Of a DNA stretch of 64,000 bases, positions 10,126-18,423 are shown in pieces. Numbering within the stretch: the stretch's first letter is position 1; each line of letters starts with the position of its first letter. Under the pieces are notes generated by a model that worked only from the letters and a program-made list of their open reading frames with translations, searched no databases and had not been told where the DNA came from. Source of the DNA: Bacteroidia bacterium (lineage in GTDB: Bacteria; Bacteroidota; Bacteroidia; J057); the NCBI GenBank assembly GCA_030430205.1, contig JAUIGE010000028.1:25733-89732 (forward strand), read 5' to 3'. Position numbers and translations under genes: made by a program.

Positions 10126-11016
10126 TCACCAAAACACATACGAATAGCTCAGATAATGCCGATGTACCCAGCCCTCATAATCCGGACTTTCACTTACCCC
10201 AGATTTTTCGGGTAGGTCACCGGGAATAAAATCGGTAAAATGAAATCTGTCAATGCCCTTGAAGCGTGCCATGCGCGTTTCAAGGGTTTTGTCTTTCCAC
10301 ATGCTCCTGTGCTGATGCACAGGTAAAATCTCCAGCCTGCCATCCTCATTGATTGGGATATGATACTGGTGGGATGGCATACGGCTTTTGCCAGGCGCAT
10401 ATTGTGAAAAAGTATAGATCATGCTGTCAGGCTCCTCGCCGCCAATCTTCCATTCATAGCGAAACTGGTGGGTCAGCCATCGGTCATTGGAGGAAGTGGT
10501 TGTGGCGATCTCCTTTTCGAAGTCATATTCATATATGACCGTACGGTCGCCAGAGTAGGTTTTGGAATAGCTAATGACACTATCCTCCCGCATATAGCTT
10601 TCTCTGAAAAGCCCGCCATTGGAGTAGGTGCGGTAGCGCCAGCCAGCCTGTGGCAGCGGGTCCATATAAGTATCCTGCAGGATTTTTCCGTTGGTCAACT
10701 GGACGACATAGCGCACAGGACGCATCTGGGAATCGTAGAATGTATAACGCTTTTCTGCAACGGTATCCGGGCTATAGATGTAGGCGGAATCCAGGTAACC
10801 CGCCTGGTTAAACCAGTATTGATGGGACAGATAGGGTTTTCCCTTTACAGGCAGAGAATCGCTGGCGGTATTATTTCCCATTTTAAACAGGCTGGGAAGC
10901 GGGTGCATGTACATGTTGAAGATTTTAACGGGCTTTGCCTGTACATGCTGAAGGCTCCTTTGAGCTGAAAGCTGAAGAAAGCAGAGACTAAGGCCAATGA
11001 AAAGAAGCTTTTTCAT
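10126..11016 (-). CDS. hypothetical secreted protein
   Basis: A 296-residue protein with a signal peptide (MKKLLFIGLSLCFLQLSAQ). The mature part is rich in Tyr, Arg, Ser and Asp, with recurring aromatic strands (RYTFYDSQMRPVRY, WRYRTYSNGG, YEYDFEKEI). That recalls the MORN/YD-like antiparallel beta repeats of exported Bacteroidetes proteins, but I cannot name a family. It has no T9SS sorting domain and no lipobox, so it is probably periplasmic. It converges on the giant protein gene, only 1 nt apart. Confidence 0.7.
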   Translation of the reverse strand: MKKLLFIGLSLCFLQLSAQRSLQHVQAKPVKIFNMYMHPLPSLFKMGNNTASDSLPVKGKPYLSHQYWFNQAGYLDSAYIYSPDTVAEKRYTFYDSQMRPVRYVVQLTNGKILQDTYMDPLPQAGWRYRTYSNGGLFRESYMREDSVISYSKTYSGDRTVIYEYDFEKEIATTTSSNDRWLTHQFRYEWKIGGEEPDSMIYTFSQYAPGKSRMPSHQYHIPINEDGRLEILPVHQHRSMWKDKTLETRMARFKGIDRFHFTDFIPGDLPEKSGVSESPDYEGWVHRHYLSYSYVFW

Positions 11017-11131
11017 GAGAATGTATTTTGAGGTTAACCCGGTTTCATGTGAAAGTAACGGCTATGGCCCCTATGGGTTTCAGAAGGTATTATCTGGCTA
11101 ACAAGCGTTCGCCTTCTCCATATTTTTTTCT

Positions 11132-11139
11132 TAGCTTTG
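11132..11139 (+). promoter_or_regulatory. Bacteroidetes -7 promoter box (TAGCTTTG)
   Basis: TAGCTTTG fits the TAnnTTTG -7 consensus of the Bacteroidetes primary sigma factor. It lies 36 nt before the ATG at 11176. A TTG at 11137 that opens the frame upstream falls inside this box, which argues that translation starts at 11176 instead. Confidence 0.6.
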
Positions 11140-11175
11140 CATCCGTTTTCAAAGAATAGATATTCCGCCACTAGC

Positions 11176-13248
11176 ATGCCAGCAACACATACCGTTATCG
11201 AACTTGACATTTTGCTCCAGGCCTACGAACTCATGTGTACCGCAGAAGCGATGACACAGCTTTTCGAAGAGAAAAAAGAGATAACGGCCAAGTACGTTCA
11301 CGCTACATCGAGAGGCCACGAAGCGATTCAGATCGCTTTGGGCCTCCAACTTCAAGCCCAGGACTTCGTCTCGCCATACTACCGGGACGACAGCATCCTG
11401 CTGTCTATCGGCATGCAGCCTTTTGAGCTGATGCTTCAGTTGATGGCGAAAAGGGATGACCCTTTTTCCGGCGGACGTACCTACTACAGCCATCCCAGCC
11501 TCAGGCGGGATGATATGCCCAAGATCATTCACCAGTCTTCAGCGACGGGCATGCAGGCTATCCCTGCCACCGGCATCGCCCAGGGCATGCAATACCGTGA
11601 AAAAGAAGGGCTTGCAGACTTCGCCCCAGGCGAAGCGCCTGTCACTGTCTGCTCCATCGGTGATGGTGCCATGACAGAAGGGGAGGTATCCGAAGCCCTG
11701 CAAATGGCAGCCCTGCACCAATTTCCGATCCTCTACCTGGTACAGGACAATGATTGGGGCATCTCTGCCCAGGCAAATGAAATGTATGCCCAAAATGCAG
11801 TTGGCTTTGCCAAAGGCTTCCACGGGATCGAAACAAGAGATATAGATGGCAGTGATTTTCTCGCCAGCTATGCCTGCCTGCGCGAAGTGCTGGAGGTGAT
11901 GCGTACAGAGCGCCGCCCTTTTTTGGTACGCGCCAGGGTGCCCTTGCTCAACCACCACACCTCGGGTGTACGCAAAGAGTGGTATCGTCACGATCTCGAA
12001 GAGGACAAAAAGGATGACCCTTTGGTACACTTTCACAGCACCCTCAAAGAGATGGGCCTGAAGGAAGAAGTACTGGATGAGTTGCAGGAAAAAGCAAAAG
12101 CGAAGGTCGCTGCAGATTATGAAAAGGCCAAAACTGCCCCAGATCCCGAGCCTGAAGACTTATTTACCCATGTTTTTGCGCCTACCCCCATCACGGAAGA
12201 AAGCGGCGAACGCCAGCCTGAAGGGGCCGAAGAAGTGATGATGGTGGATGCGGCCCTGCATGCCGTGGACAACATTCTGCGCGAACATCCAGAAGCCCTG
12301 CTCTATGGGCAAGATGTGGGGGGAACACTGGGGGGCGTATTTCGGGAAGCAGCTTTATTGACAGAAAAATACGGTTCTAACCGCGTTTTTAACACACCTA
12401 TACAGGAAGCTTACATCATCGGTAGCACCGTGGGCATGTCAGCCGTTGGCTGCAAACCCTTTGTAGAGATTCAATTTGCCGATTACATCTGGCCGGGCCT
12501 CAATCAGCTTTATGCTGAAGTGAGCCGCTCCTACTACCTCAGCAATGGCAAATGGCCGGTGCAGTCCGTTATCCGCGTACCGATCGGTGCCTATGGCAGC
12601 GGTGGCCCCTTCCACAGCTCCAGCGTGGAGTCTGCCATCCTGACAATAAAAGGAGTGAAAATCGTCTATCCGTCTAATGCGGCGGACATGAAAGGCCTGA
12701 TGCGTGCGGCATTCTATGATCCCAATCCAGTGATCATGTTTGAGCACAAGGGCCTGTATTGGGCGAAAGTAAAAGGCAGCAAAGAGGCCAAGACGATTGA
12801 GCCAAGTGATGATTACATCATTCCCTTAGGCAAAGCCCGCATTTATCAGGCAGCTTCTGATGAGGCGGTGGAGAATGGCGAAAGCTGTTTCGTCATCACC
12901 TACGGCATGGGCGTACATTGGGCCCGCAATGCTTCCAAAGCATTTCCCGGTCAGGTCGAGATCCTCGACCTGCGTACACTTGAGCCCCTCGATTGGGAGG
13001 CGATCATAACGGGCGTAAAACGCCACGGCAAGGTGCTGGTCCTCACCGAGGAGAGCCTGCAAAATTCTTTTGCGGAGTCGCTGGCAGGACGTATTTCTTT
13101 CGAATGTTTCCGTGAGTTGGACGCTCCCATTCACCTGCTTGGCGCAGAGAATGTACCCGCCATTCCGCTCAATTCGACGCTCGAAGAGACGATGGTTCCA
13201 AATGCGGAAAAGGTACAAGCGAAGCTTGAGGAGTTGTTGGGCTATTAG
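11176..13248 (+). CDS. fused 2-oxoacid dehydrogenase E1 (alpha+beta)
   Basis: About 690 residues; the E1 alpha and beta chains of a branched-chain 2-oxoacid dehydrogenase are joined in one protein. The alpha half has the thiamine-diphosphate motif starting GDGAMTEGEV and ending near QDNDWGIS. The beta half starts near VMMVDAALHAVDNIL and has the GGPFHSSSVES loop (equivalent to PHHSQ) and the C-terminal transketolase-like domain (LDLRTLEPLDWEAI). It decarboxylates branched 2-oxoacids and passes the acyl group to the E2 lipoyl domain, feeding branched-chain fatty acid and energy metabolism. E2 and E3 are not in the window. The ATG start is chosen because the promoter box lies over the upstream TTG. 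Confidence 0.9.
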   Translation: MPATHTVIELDILLQAYELMCTAEAMTQLFEEKKEITAKYVHATSRGHEAIQIALGLQLQAQDFVSPYYRDDSILLSIGMQPFELMLQLMAKRDDPFSGGRTYYSHPSLRRDDMPKIIHQSSATGMQAIPATGIAQGMQYREKEGLADFAPGEAPVTVCSIGDGAMTEGEVSEALQMAALHQFPILYLVQDNDWGISAQANEMYAQNAVGFAKGFHGIETRDIDGSDFLASYACLREVLEVMRTERRPFLVRARVPLLNHHTSGVRKEWYRHDLEEDKKDDPLVHFHSTLKEMGLKEEVLDELQEKAKAKVAADYEKAKTAPDPEPEDLFTHVFAPTPITEESGERQPEGAEEVMMVDAALHAVDNILREHPEALLYGQDVGGTLGGVFREAALLTEKYGSNRVFNTPIQEAYIIGSTVGMSAVGCKPFVEIQFADYIWPGLNQLYAEVSRSYYLSNGKWPVQSVIRVPIGAYGSGGPFHSSSVESAILTIKGVKIVYPSNAADMKGLMRAAFYDPNPVIMFEHKGLYWAKVKGSKEAKTIEPSDDYIIPLGKARIYQAASDEAVENGESCFVITYGMGVHWARNASKAFPGQVEILDLRTLEPLDWEAIITGVKRHGKVLVLTEESLQNSFAESLAGRISFECFRELDAPIHLLGAENVPAIPLNSTLEETMVPNAEKVQAKLEELLGY

Positions 13249-14330
13249 GGCAGGGTGTATCCCGTACTCCGCCCTCCACCTTCAGCCTTCACCAAAACGC
13301 CTCTCTCTGCCAAATCTTTGAGATCACGGGAGGCAGTATCCTGCGAACAGGAAGTCATGCGGCCATATTTACTACTCGTTATTTTTCCTTCAAAACCGTC
13401 TAATAAGCGATTGATCACTTTTAACTGGCGATCATTGAAGGAAGATTTTGCATGTGTCTTCCAGAATCCTGCTTTCAAAAGGACAGAGGACATGATCTCT
13501 TCCGAGGCTTCTATCGCGCGTGTCATACAAGCCAAAAACCATAACAACCATTCGGTGATATTAAGATCCCCTTTCTGGGTGCTTTCGAGCAATTGGTAAT
13601 AGCTTTTTCGCTCTTTCATGATTTGGGCGGAAAGGCTGTAAAAGCGATGCGGGCTGTTTTCGGATTGGGCGAGCCCCATATCTGCGATGGCCCTGCCTAT
13701 GCGACCATTTCCATCATCAAAAGGATGAATGGTCAGAAACCAAAGATGGGCAATGGCAGCTTTCAAAACGGGGTCTAGGAGCTTGTTTTCGTTGAACCAA
13801 TCAAGAAAATCGGCCATTTCATCGGCAACCTTTGCCGCGGCGGGTGCTTCAAAATGCACCTTTTGCCGGCCCATGGGGCCCGAAACCACCTGCATAATAC
13901 CCTTGCGCCACTGTCCTACTTCTATTTTGATTATGCCACTATGGCCTGTCGGAAAAAGGGCAGCATGCCAACCGAAAAGCCGCTCAGGGGTCAATGGCTG
14001 CACATAATTCCTGCTGGCATCCAGCATCATTTCTACAATGCCTTCTACATGCCTGTCGCTGGCTTTCAGTGGTCCTATATCTATGCCCAATCTACGAGCG
14101 ATGGAAGAACGGACTTGTTCATGATCCAAAAATTCCCCTTCTATTTCACTGGATTGCGTCACATCTTGTGTCAATACAAGCAATTCGGCTTCTTCCTGCA
14201 AGGGAAAGCCTACTGCTTTCATTTTACCCAACAGCAATCCTTGCTGATGACGTGTTTTGGCCAGTGCTTTCGTCACTGCATTTTCATCCCAGGAAAATTG
14301 AGGCCAGGCTGTTCTTTGGTAGATATACAT
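13245..14330 (-). CDS. Fic family protein with DUF4172-like N-terminus and winged helix
   Basis: A 361-residue protein. The N-terminus (WPQFSWDENAVTKAL) resembles DUF4172. The inhibitory helix motif SSEIEGE is at residues 60-66, placing it with the N-terminally inhibited (class II) Fic proteins. The Fic core HPFDDGNGRIGR is intact at residues 202-213, so AMP transfer to a hydroxyl side chain of a target protein is expected. The last 75 residues (NDRQLKVINRLL, SQDTASRDLKDL) look like a winged helix. A four-half-site operator lies directly upstream of this start, which suggests self-regulation. An upstream codon at 14378 is rejected because it lies inside the operator. Converges on and overlaps the E1 gene by 4 nt. 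Confidence 0.9.
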   Translation of the reverse strand: MYIYQRTAWPQFSWDENAVTKALAKTRHQQGLLLGKMKAVGFPLQEEAELLVLTQDVTQSSEIEGEFLDHEQVRSSIARRLGIDIGPLKASDRHVEGIVEMMLDASRNYVQPLTPERLFGWHAALFPTGHSGIIKIEVGQWRKGIMQVVSGPMGRQKVHFEAPAAAKVADEMADFLDWFNENKLLDPVLKAAIAHLWFLTIHPFDDGNGRIGRAIADMGLAQSENSPHRFYSLSAQIMKERKSYYQLLESTQKGDLNITEWLLWFLACMTRAIEASEEIMSSVLLKAGFWKTHAKSSFNDRQLKVINRLLDGFEGKITSSKYGRMTSCSQDTASRDLKDLAERGVLVKAEGGGRSTGYTLP

Positions 14331-14348
14331 GGCCCCAATATACTGATT

Positions 14349-14411
14349 TGCGGAGAATAGGTTGATTAATCTCCGCAAAATATGCGGAGATTAGAGCCGC
14401 TTTTCTCCGCA
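14349..14411. promoter_or_regulatory. four-half-site operator upstream of the Fic gene
   Basis: Four exact 8-bp half-sites in a symmetric array: TGCGGAGA at 14349-14356 and 14383-14390, TCTCCGCA at 14370-14377 and 14404-14411. Each pair is separated by 13 nt, so the region is two tandem 29-bp inverted repeats with a 34-bp period, and the whole is a palindrome centred on 14380. The central pair extends to TAATCTCCGCA / TGCGGAGATTA. It starts 19 nt upstream of the Fic ATG and is a likely binding site for a dimeric or tetrameric winged-helix protein, possibly Fic itself. Confidence 0.75.
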
Positions 14412-14687
14412 TTACTGTATCTTATTGAATATATAGCGGACAATTTCGGCTTATTGAATCGGGGCTTCCATTGGGTAAATGAAGTTCCATTTAATCGCTA
14501 CAATTATCCAAAGTAACAATTTTGTGTTATTTTTTTATTCATTTACGTAACAATAATAACCATTTGTGCGTAAAAATAAGCAATGATTGATAAAAAAAGA
14601 ACCTTTTCTAAATCCTGCTGTTCTTAGATGGGCAGCTTGCTTTTCCCTACCCTTATATCCCCTTTTTTACATTTTGACCAAACAAGT

Positions 14688-14768
14688 ATGAATATCTTAG
14701 CAATAGGAGTAGCAATACTTTTGATTACCTGGGTCCTAAAAATCACTTTTGAAGAAGAAAACAGATAA
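14688..14768 (+). CDS. small single-pass membrane peptide (26 aa)
   Basis: ATG at 14688 opens a 26-residue frame (MNILAIGVAILLITWVLKIT, then FEEENR) that ends in TAA. It is one hydrophobic helix followed by an acidic tail, typical of real small membrane proteins. It sits 19 nt before the Dps-like gene and may be co-transcribed. The call rests only on composition and position. Confidence 0.35.
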   Translation: MNILAIGVAILLITWVLKITFEEENR

Positions 14769-14787
14769 AATTTAATTGTAACCCTAT

Positions 14788-15191
14788 ATGATGACACAAA
14801 TCAGACAAATAGACATTATTACCATCACCGATAAACTCAACCAGCTACTGGCCAACTACCACGTCCACTACCAGAAGTTGAGAAACTTTCATTGGACGGT
14901 TTATGGCAAAAATTTCTTCGAGTTGCATCGCCAGTTTGAAGGCATGTACAACGAAGCCAAAGTCCAGATAGATGAAATCGCCGAGCGCATTCTGATCCTG
15001 GGAACCCGGCCATTAGGGACCTTAAACGCCTATTTAAGTACTGCCACGGTCAAAGAAGTGATACGTCCTTTAACGCCGCAGGAGATGAAGGGACAGTAGA
15101 TATGCTTTCTACCTACCTCAAGGGGATGGAGAAAAAGCAATGGAAGCTGCGTGCTTACCTGAAACAACAGGAAGACAGAATCAAGTTATAA
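14788..15191 (+). pseudogene. dps: Dps/ferritin-like protein, internally deleted and frameshifted
   Basis: The first 90 or so residues are a good Dps N-terminus, with the helix LRNFHWTVYGKNFFELH and the ferroxidase-type YNEAKVQIDEIAERI. After VKEVIRPLTP the frame runs to a stop at 15099. In another frame from about 15073 the true Dps C-terminus appears (AAGDEGTVDM, then KKQWKLRAYL) and ends at 15191. Roughly 35-40 residues that join these parts in intact Dps proteins (usually about 155 residues) are missing. One deletion that also shifted the frame explains this. The product probably cannot form the 12-subunit iron/DNA-protecting shell. Confidence 0.8.
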
Positions 15192-15636
15192 GGCGACGAA
15201 TAAGCGATTGCATGCTGAGAGAGGCGTCCAGCAATCGCTCGTGATCAACCACCAGGCTCTGTATATCTCTGGCACTCAGCTCTTCACCAGCCTCCCGGAT
15301 CAGCTGAAATTCCCTCAGACCGCTGATAATCCGATCCAGGCGCAGTGCCTCCACTTTTAGCTCTTCATATTCAGCCGCAGTCAGCGCAGACCTTGTATTG
15401 GCTTGATTTTCAAGAAAATAGAGCCCCGTCTCCCTGAAGTCATCTTCAATTATGGCTTCGAGTGGCGCACCGAAAAATCGGGCGATCGTAAGCAGGCGAG
15501 CCGAGCTGGGCTCTGCAAGCCCTTTCTCATAGGAGGCAATATTGCCTCGGTTCATCCCCACAGCTCTGGCAAATGCGTCCTGGCTCAGGTGCTTGCTGTT
15601 GCGAAGGAAACGAAGGTTGCTGGAAAAAAAACTCAT
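15181..15636 (-). CDS. XRE-family transcriptional regulator
   Basis: About 151 residues from the start MSFFSSNLRFLR. The N-terminal helix-turn-helix (LSQDAFARAVGMNRGNIASYEKGLAEPS) is a standard XRE/Cro-C1 domain at about residues 8-62, followed by a helical, charged C-terminus that may form a dimerisation coiled coil. An upstream codon at 15684 adds a hydrophobic stretch untypical of the family, so I prefer 15636. Divergent from the MscS-type channel gene with about 48 nt between them; its 3' end overlaps the Dps remnant by 11 nt. It may control itself and the neighbouring genes. Confidence 0.8.
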   Translation of the reverse strand: MSFFSSNLRFLRNSKHLSQDAFARAVGMNRGNIASYEKGLAEPSSARLLTIARFFGAPLEAIIEDDFRETGLYFLENQANTRSALTAAEYEELKVEALRLDRIISGLREFQLIREAGEELSARDIQSLVVDHERLLDASLSMQSLIRRLIT

Positions 15637-15684
15637 GAAACTTTTTTTTACAGATAGAATAAATATTGACCATAAATTAACCAA

Positions 15685-16593
15685 ATGAAATTCGATTTAC
15701 ATACATCCTGGGAAAAATTAGTGACAAAAATGACGTCTTGGATAGAACATCTGATCGTTATGCTTCCCAATACCTTGCTGGCAGTGATTGTGTTGGTGAT
15801 ATTTGTGCTGGTCGCAAAATTTGCCCGCAAAGGCTTTGTGAAAGTCGTAAATCAACTTTCTGACAACTATGCCATCAATCATTTGCTGGGAAGATTTATC
15901 CAGATTCTGACCATGATGATCGGGATTTTTGTGATCCTCAGTATCCTGAAGCTGGACAAAACAGTGACTTCTCTCCTTGCAGGTGCCGGTATTGTGGGTT
16001 TGGCAATTGGTTTTGCCTTTCAGGATATGATTGCCAACCTCATATCTGGTGTCATGATTGCAGTCCGAAAGCCTTTTAAGAAAGGAGATTTGATTGAAAC
16101 GAATAGCTATTTCGGTACAGTTATCGGTATGGACTTGCGCAATACCATCATTCGGGTACCTCAGGGGCAACAAGTGATCATTCCCAATAAAGATGTCTTT
16201 CAAAAGGCGATAAAAAATTATGCCACAGGCGAAAGGAGAATTGACCTGGGGGTTGGTGTTTCCTACAGTTCCGATTTGCCCACAGTGGAGGAAATTGCCA
16301 AAAAGGCTGTCTCTGCCATTCCCTACATCAGCAAGACCAGGGAAGTCGAACTTCATTATACTGCTTTTGGCGATAGCTCCATCAACTTTTTGCTGCTATA
16401 CTGGATAGATTTAAGCAAGCAACAGGATTTTTTCAGAGCCCAAAGTGATGGAATCAAACGCGTGAAAGCTGCTTTTGATGAACATGACATCACCATTCCT
16501 TTCCCTATCAGAACCCTCGAACTCAGCACAAACAGCCAGCAGCTGTCAGGCAAGCAGACCGATGGTTTCGCTCAACACATTTCAAACTATTAA
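15685..16593 (+). CDS. MscS-family small-conductance mechanosensitive channel
   Basis: A 302-residue inner-membrane protein. Three hydrophobic segments lie at about residues 24-46, 70-92 and 96-118. The third is Gly/Ala-rich (GAGIVGLAIGFAFQDMIAN), the pore-lining TM3 signature of MscS. The beta domain follows (KGDLIETNSYFGTV, IIPNKDVFQKAIKNY) and then the cytoplasmic alpha/beta domain. Such channels release solutes on hypo-osmotic shock. The baeRF7-like gene follows after only 10 nt, so the two are probably one operon. Confidence 0.9.
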   Translation: MKFDLHTSWEKLVTKMTSWIEHLIVMLPNTLLAVIVLVIFVLVAKFARKGFVKVVNQLSDNYAINHLLGRFIQILTMMIGIFVILSILKLDKTVTSLLAGAGIVGLAIGFAFQDMIANLISGVMIAVRKPFKKGDLIETNSYFGTVIGMDLRNTIIRVPQGQQVIIPNKDVFQKAIKNYATGERRIDLGVGVSYSSDLPTVEEIAKKAVSAIPYISKTREVELHYTAFGDSSINFLLLYWIDLSKQQDFFRAQSDGIKRVKAAFDEHDITIPFPIRTLELSTNSQQLSGKQTDGFAQHISNY

Positions 16594-16603
16594 TTCAACA
16601 TAT

Positions 16604-17749
16604 ATGCTCAGCAAACAACATATTCAACAATTTCTCGAACCATCCAACGAAACACGCATTTCTATTTTGGGGCCTACCCACCGCTATGGTCACAAAGTGA
16701 TCCAGAGACATGATGCCCTGACCCTCAAAACCAACCTGAAAGAGGCGCGACAGCGACTCAAAATGCAGAACTGGGAAGAGGACAGAATTCAAAACTTTTT
16801 ACAACCGGCCAAAGAACTATTGGAAGATGACAGTTTCTGGCCTTACCAGTCTGATGGTCTGGCCATCTTCCTATCTGAAAGTGAGCAGCAGATTCACCGC
16901 CTACCGGTTCACTTTGAGAACATGGTCTACCTGGGCAATGAATTCTACATCAAGCCGCTCAGCCCCCTTCTGGGTGCTCCCAGCCGATTTTTTATCCTTT
17001 GCCTTAGCCAAAATAAGGTAGCTTTTTATGAAGCAACGGCACATAGCATCACGGCAGTAAAAATTGACGATCTTCTGCCTATGGGTAGGAAAGAGATGGA
17101 CGAAGAAAAAGAGGAAAAAGTCCTGCAATTGCATTCCGCTGGGGTAGGTCATACCCCTCATTTTCACGGCCATGGCTCCAAAAAGGATAAGCAGGAGGTG
17201 GCGCTGGAGAAGTATCTCCGTGCGATCGATGAAGGCCTGATGAAAATGTTGCATGATGAAAATCCGCCACTCGTTTTTGCGGGCGTGGATGAGTTGTTTG
17301 CTTCCTACAAGCAGATCAATAGTTACCCTCATCTGGTGGATGAGAATATATCCGGAAACCCCTTTTCAACAGCTGCTGTGAGCCTGCAAGAGCACGCCTG
17401 GGAGCAAGTCAAATTCCATTTTGACAGCACGCGCCAAACGTACTTCAATTCTTATAATGAATTGAGGCAGCAAATGAGAACTTCTACAAGCATAGATGCT
17501 ATTCTGCGGGCAAGCATGGAAGGGCGTGTGGAATGTATTTTTACACGCGACGACAGAAACCTCTGGGGAAGCCGGGACCCGCTGAACAGGTATATTCAGA
17601 TACATCCTCTGCGCACAGGCGAGAGCCAATGCCTGCTCAATGCGGCCACCATTGAGACACTTAGGCAGGGAGGCAAGGTGTACAATGTTCCGACCTCTCA
17701 GATGCCCGTCAGCTCCAAGGCTCCGATAGCCGCTATTTTCAGATATTAA
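16604..17749 (+). CDS. baeRF7-like (bacterial release-factor-related) protein
   Basis: About 381 residues from the start MLSKQHIQQFLEPSNETRIS. The opening (SILGPTHRYG), the central SDGLAIFLSE...HRLPVHFENMVYLG block and the C-terminal VECIFTRDDRNLWG...LLNAATIETLRQGGKVY block resemble the bacterial archaeo-eukaryotic release-factor-1-like family, group baeRF7. A His-rich stretch (HTPHFHGHGSKK) lies near residue 190. By family proposals these proteins act on ribosomes or in stress; biochemistry is unsettled. It follows the MscS gene by 10 nt and precedes a nuclease-fold-like gene by 25 nt. The longer frame start at 16475 lies inside MscS and is rejected. Confidence 0.7.
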   Translation: MLSKQHIQQFLEPSNETRISILGPTHRYGHKVIQRHDALTLKTNLKEARQRLKMQNWEEDRIQNFLQPAKELLEDDSFWPYQSDGLAIFLSESEQQIHRLPVHFENMVYLGNEFYIKPLSPLLGAPSRFFILCLSQNKVAFYEATAHSITAVKIDDLLPMGRKEMDEEKEEKVLQLHSAGVGHTPHFHGHGSKKDKQEVALEKYLRAIDEGLMKMLHDENPPLVFAGVDELFASYKQINSYPHLVDENISGNPFSTAAVSLQEHAWEQVKFHFDSTRQTYFNSYNELRQQMRTSTSIDAILRASMEGRVECIFTRDDRNLWGSRDPLNRYIQIHPLRTGESQCLLNAATIETLRQGGKVYNVPTSQMPVSSKAPIAAIFRY

Positions 17750-17774
17750 TTCACCCATTTTAACTCCAAAAACA

Positions 17775-18158
17775 ATGATGCAAAAAGGCGTTTTAACCGA
17801 TATAAAAGAAGAAAAGACCATTCGTAGGGCTCTGAATAAAGTCCTCAAACTGAGAGGATTTGAAAAGGTACGAGCCAATATAGAAGGCTTTGACACCCCC
17901 TCCCGGCTCACCAAACCTCAGGAAGATATCTCTTATGTTCCTGATATTACAGCGGTGAAAAGGGGCGGAAAAAGCTATTTTGAAATAGCCGTCAAATCCA
18001 GCAGAATTCAGGAAATTATCAGCAAATGGCGCTTGCTGAGTGAGCTCGCCAGGCTGCGCCATGGCAAGTTTTACCTGCTCGTTCCCAGAGGCAATTATGC
18101 CTTTGTCAGGCGCACCCTCGATGCGCACCCCATAGAAGCAGAAGTCCTGAAGCTATAG
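17775..18158 (+). CDS. small PD-(D/E)XK-like protein, function unknown
   Basis: A 127-residue basic protein (Met1 or Met2 could start). The segment VPDITAVKRGGKSYFEIAVK fits the PD...(D/E)xK arrangement of restriction-endonuclease-fold nucleases: Asp in PDI, Glu in FEIAVK, and Lys two residues after it (E-I-A-V-K, spacing slightly off the classic ExK). The rest has helix and strand pattern (FYLLVPRGNYAFVRRTL). It sits at the end of the MscS-baeRF7 run. Nuclease activity is only an inference. Confidence 0.45.
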   Translation: MMQKGVLTDIKEEKTIRRALNKVLKLRGFEKVRANIEGFDTPSRLTKPQEDISYVPDITAVKRGGKSYFEIAVKSSRIQEIISKWRLLSELARLRHGKFYLLVPRGNYAFVRRTLDAHPIEAEVLKL

Positions 18159-18181
18159 CTTCCGTTTTCTAAAATTAGGCC

Positions 18182-18189
18182 TACCTTTG
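18182..18189 (+). promoter_or_regulatory. -7 promoter box (TACCTTTG)
   Basis: TACCTTTG matches TAnnTTTG and lies 20 nt before the ATG of the small membrane protein at 18209. Confidence 0.5.
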
Positions 18190-18208
18190 TCTCCAGACAA
18201 AAAAATTA

Positions 18209-18403
18209 ATGGAAAACCATCCGCTTTATTTACTCATCAAATTCGGTTTCCCGCTCCTATGGGTGATCGTTACGGCCATGGCCCTCGTTGCCATCTGGAG
18301 CGACAAGCGCAAAAATAAGGGCACAAAGTGGTTTTGGACGGCCATCGTGGGGCTGATTCCCTTTATCGGCGTAGGCGTGTACCTGGGCTTTGGCTACAGG
18401 TAA
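18209..18403 (+). CDS. PLDc_N-like small membrane protein
   Basis: A 64-residue protein with two hydrophobic helices (FGFPLLWVIVTAMALVAIW and WFWTAIVGLIPFIGVGVYL) joined by a basic loop SDKRKNKGTK. This layout, with a W...P(L/F)(I/V)G(V/I)...YL(G/F) second helix, matches the PLDc_N (phospholipase D-nuclease N-terminal) family that is common as a stand-alone small protein. Function is not known. It has its own -7 box. Confidence 0.6.
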   Translation: MENHPLYLLIKFGFPLLWVIVTAMALVAIWSDKRKNKGTKWFWTAIVGLIPFIGVGVYLGFGYR

Positions 18404-18423
18404 AAAAAGAAAAGTTCGCCCTT

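Noticed and set aside
11137..11175. Upstream TTG start of the E1 gene
   Set aside because: The TTG forms part of a TAnnTTTG promoter box, so translation cannot sensibly begin there.
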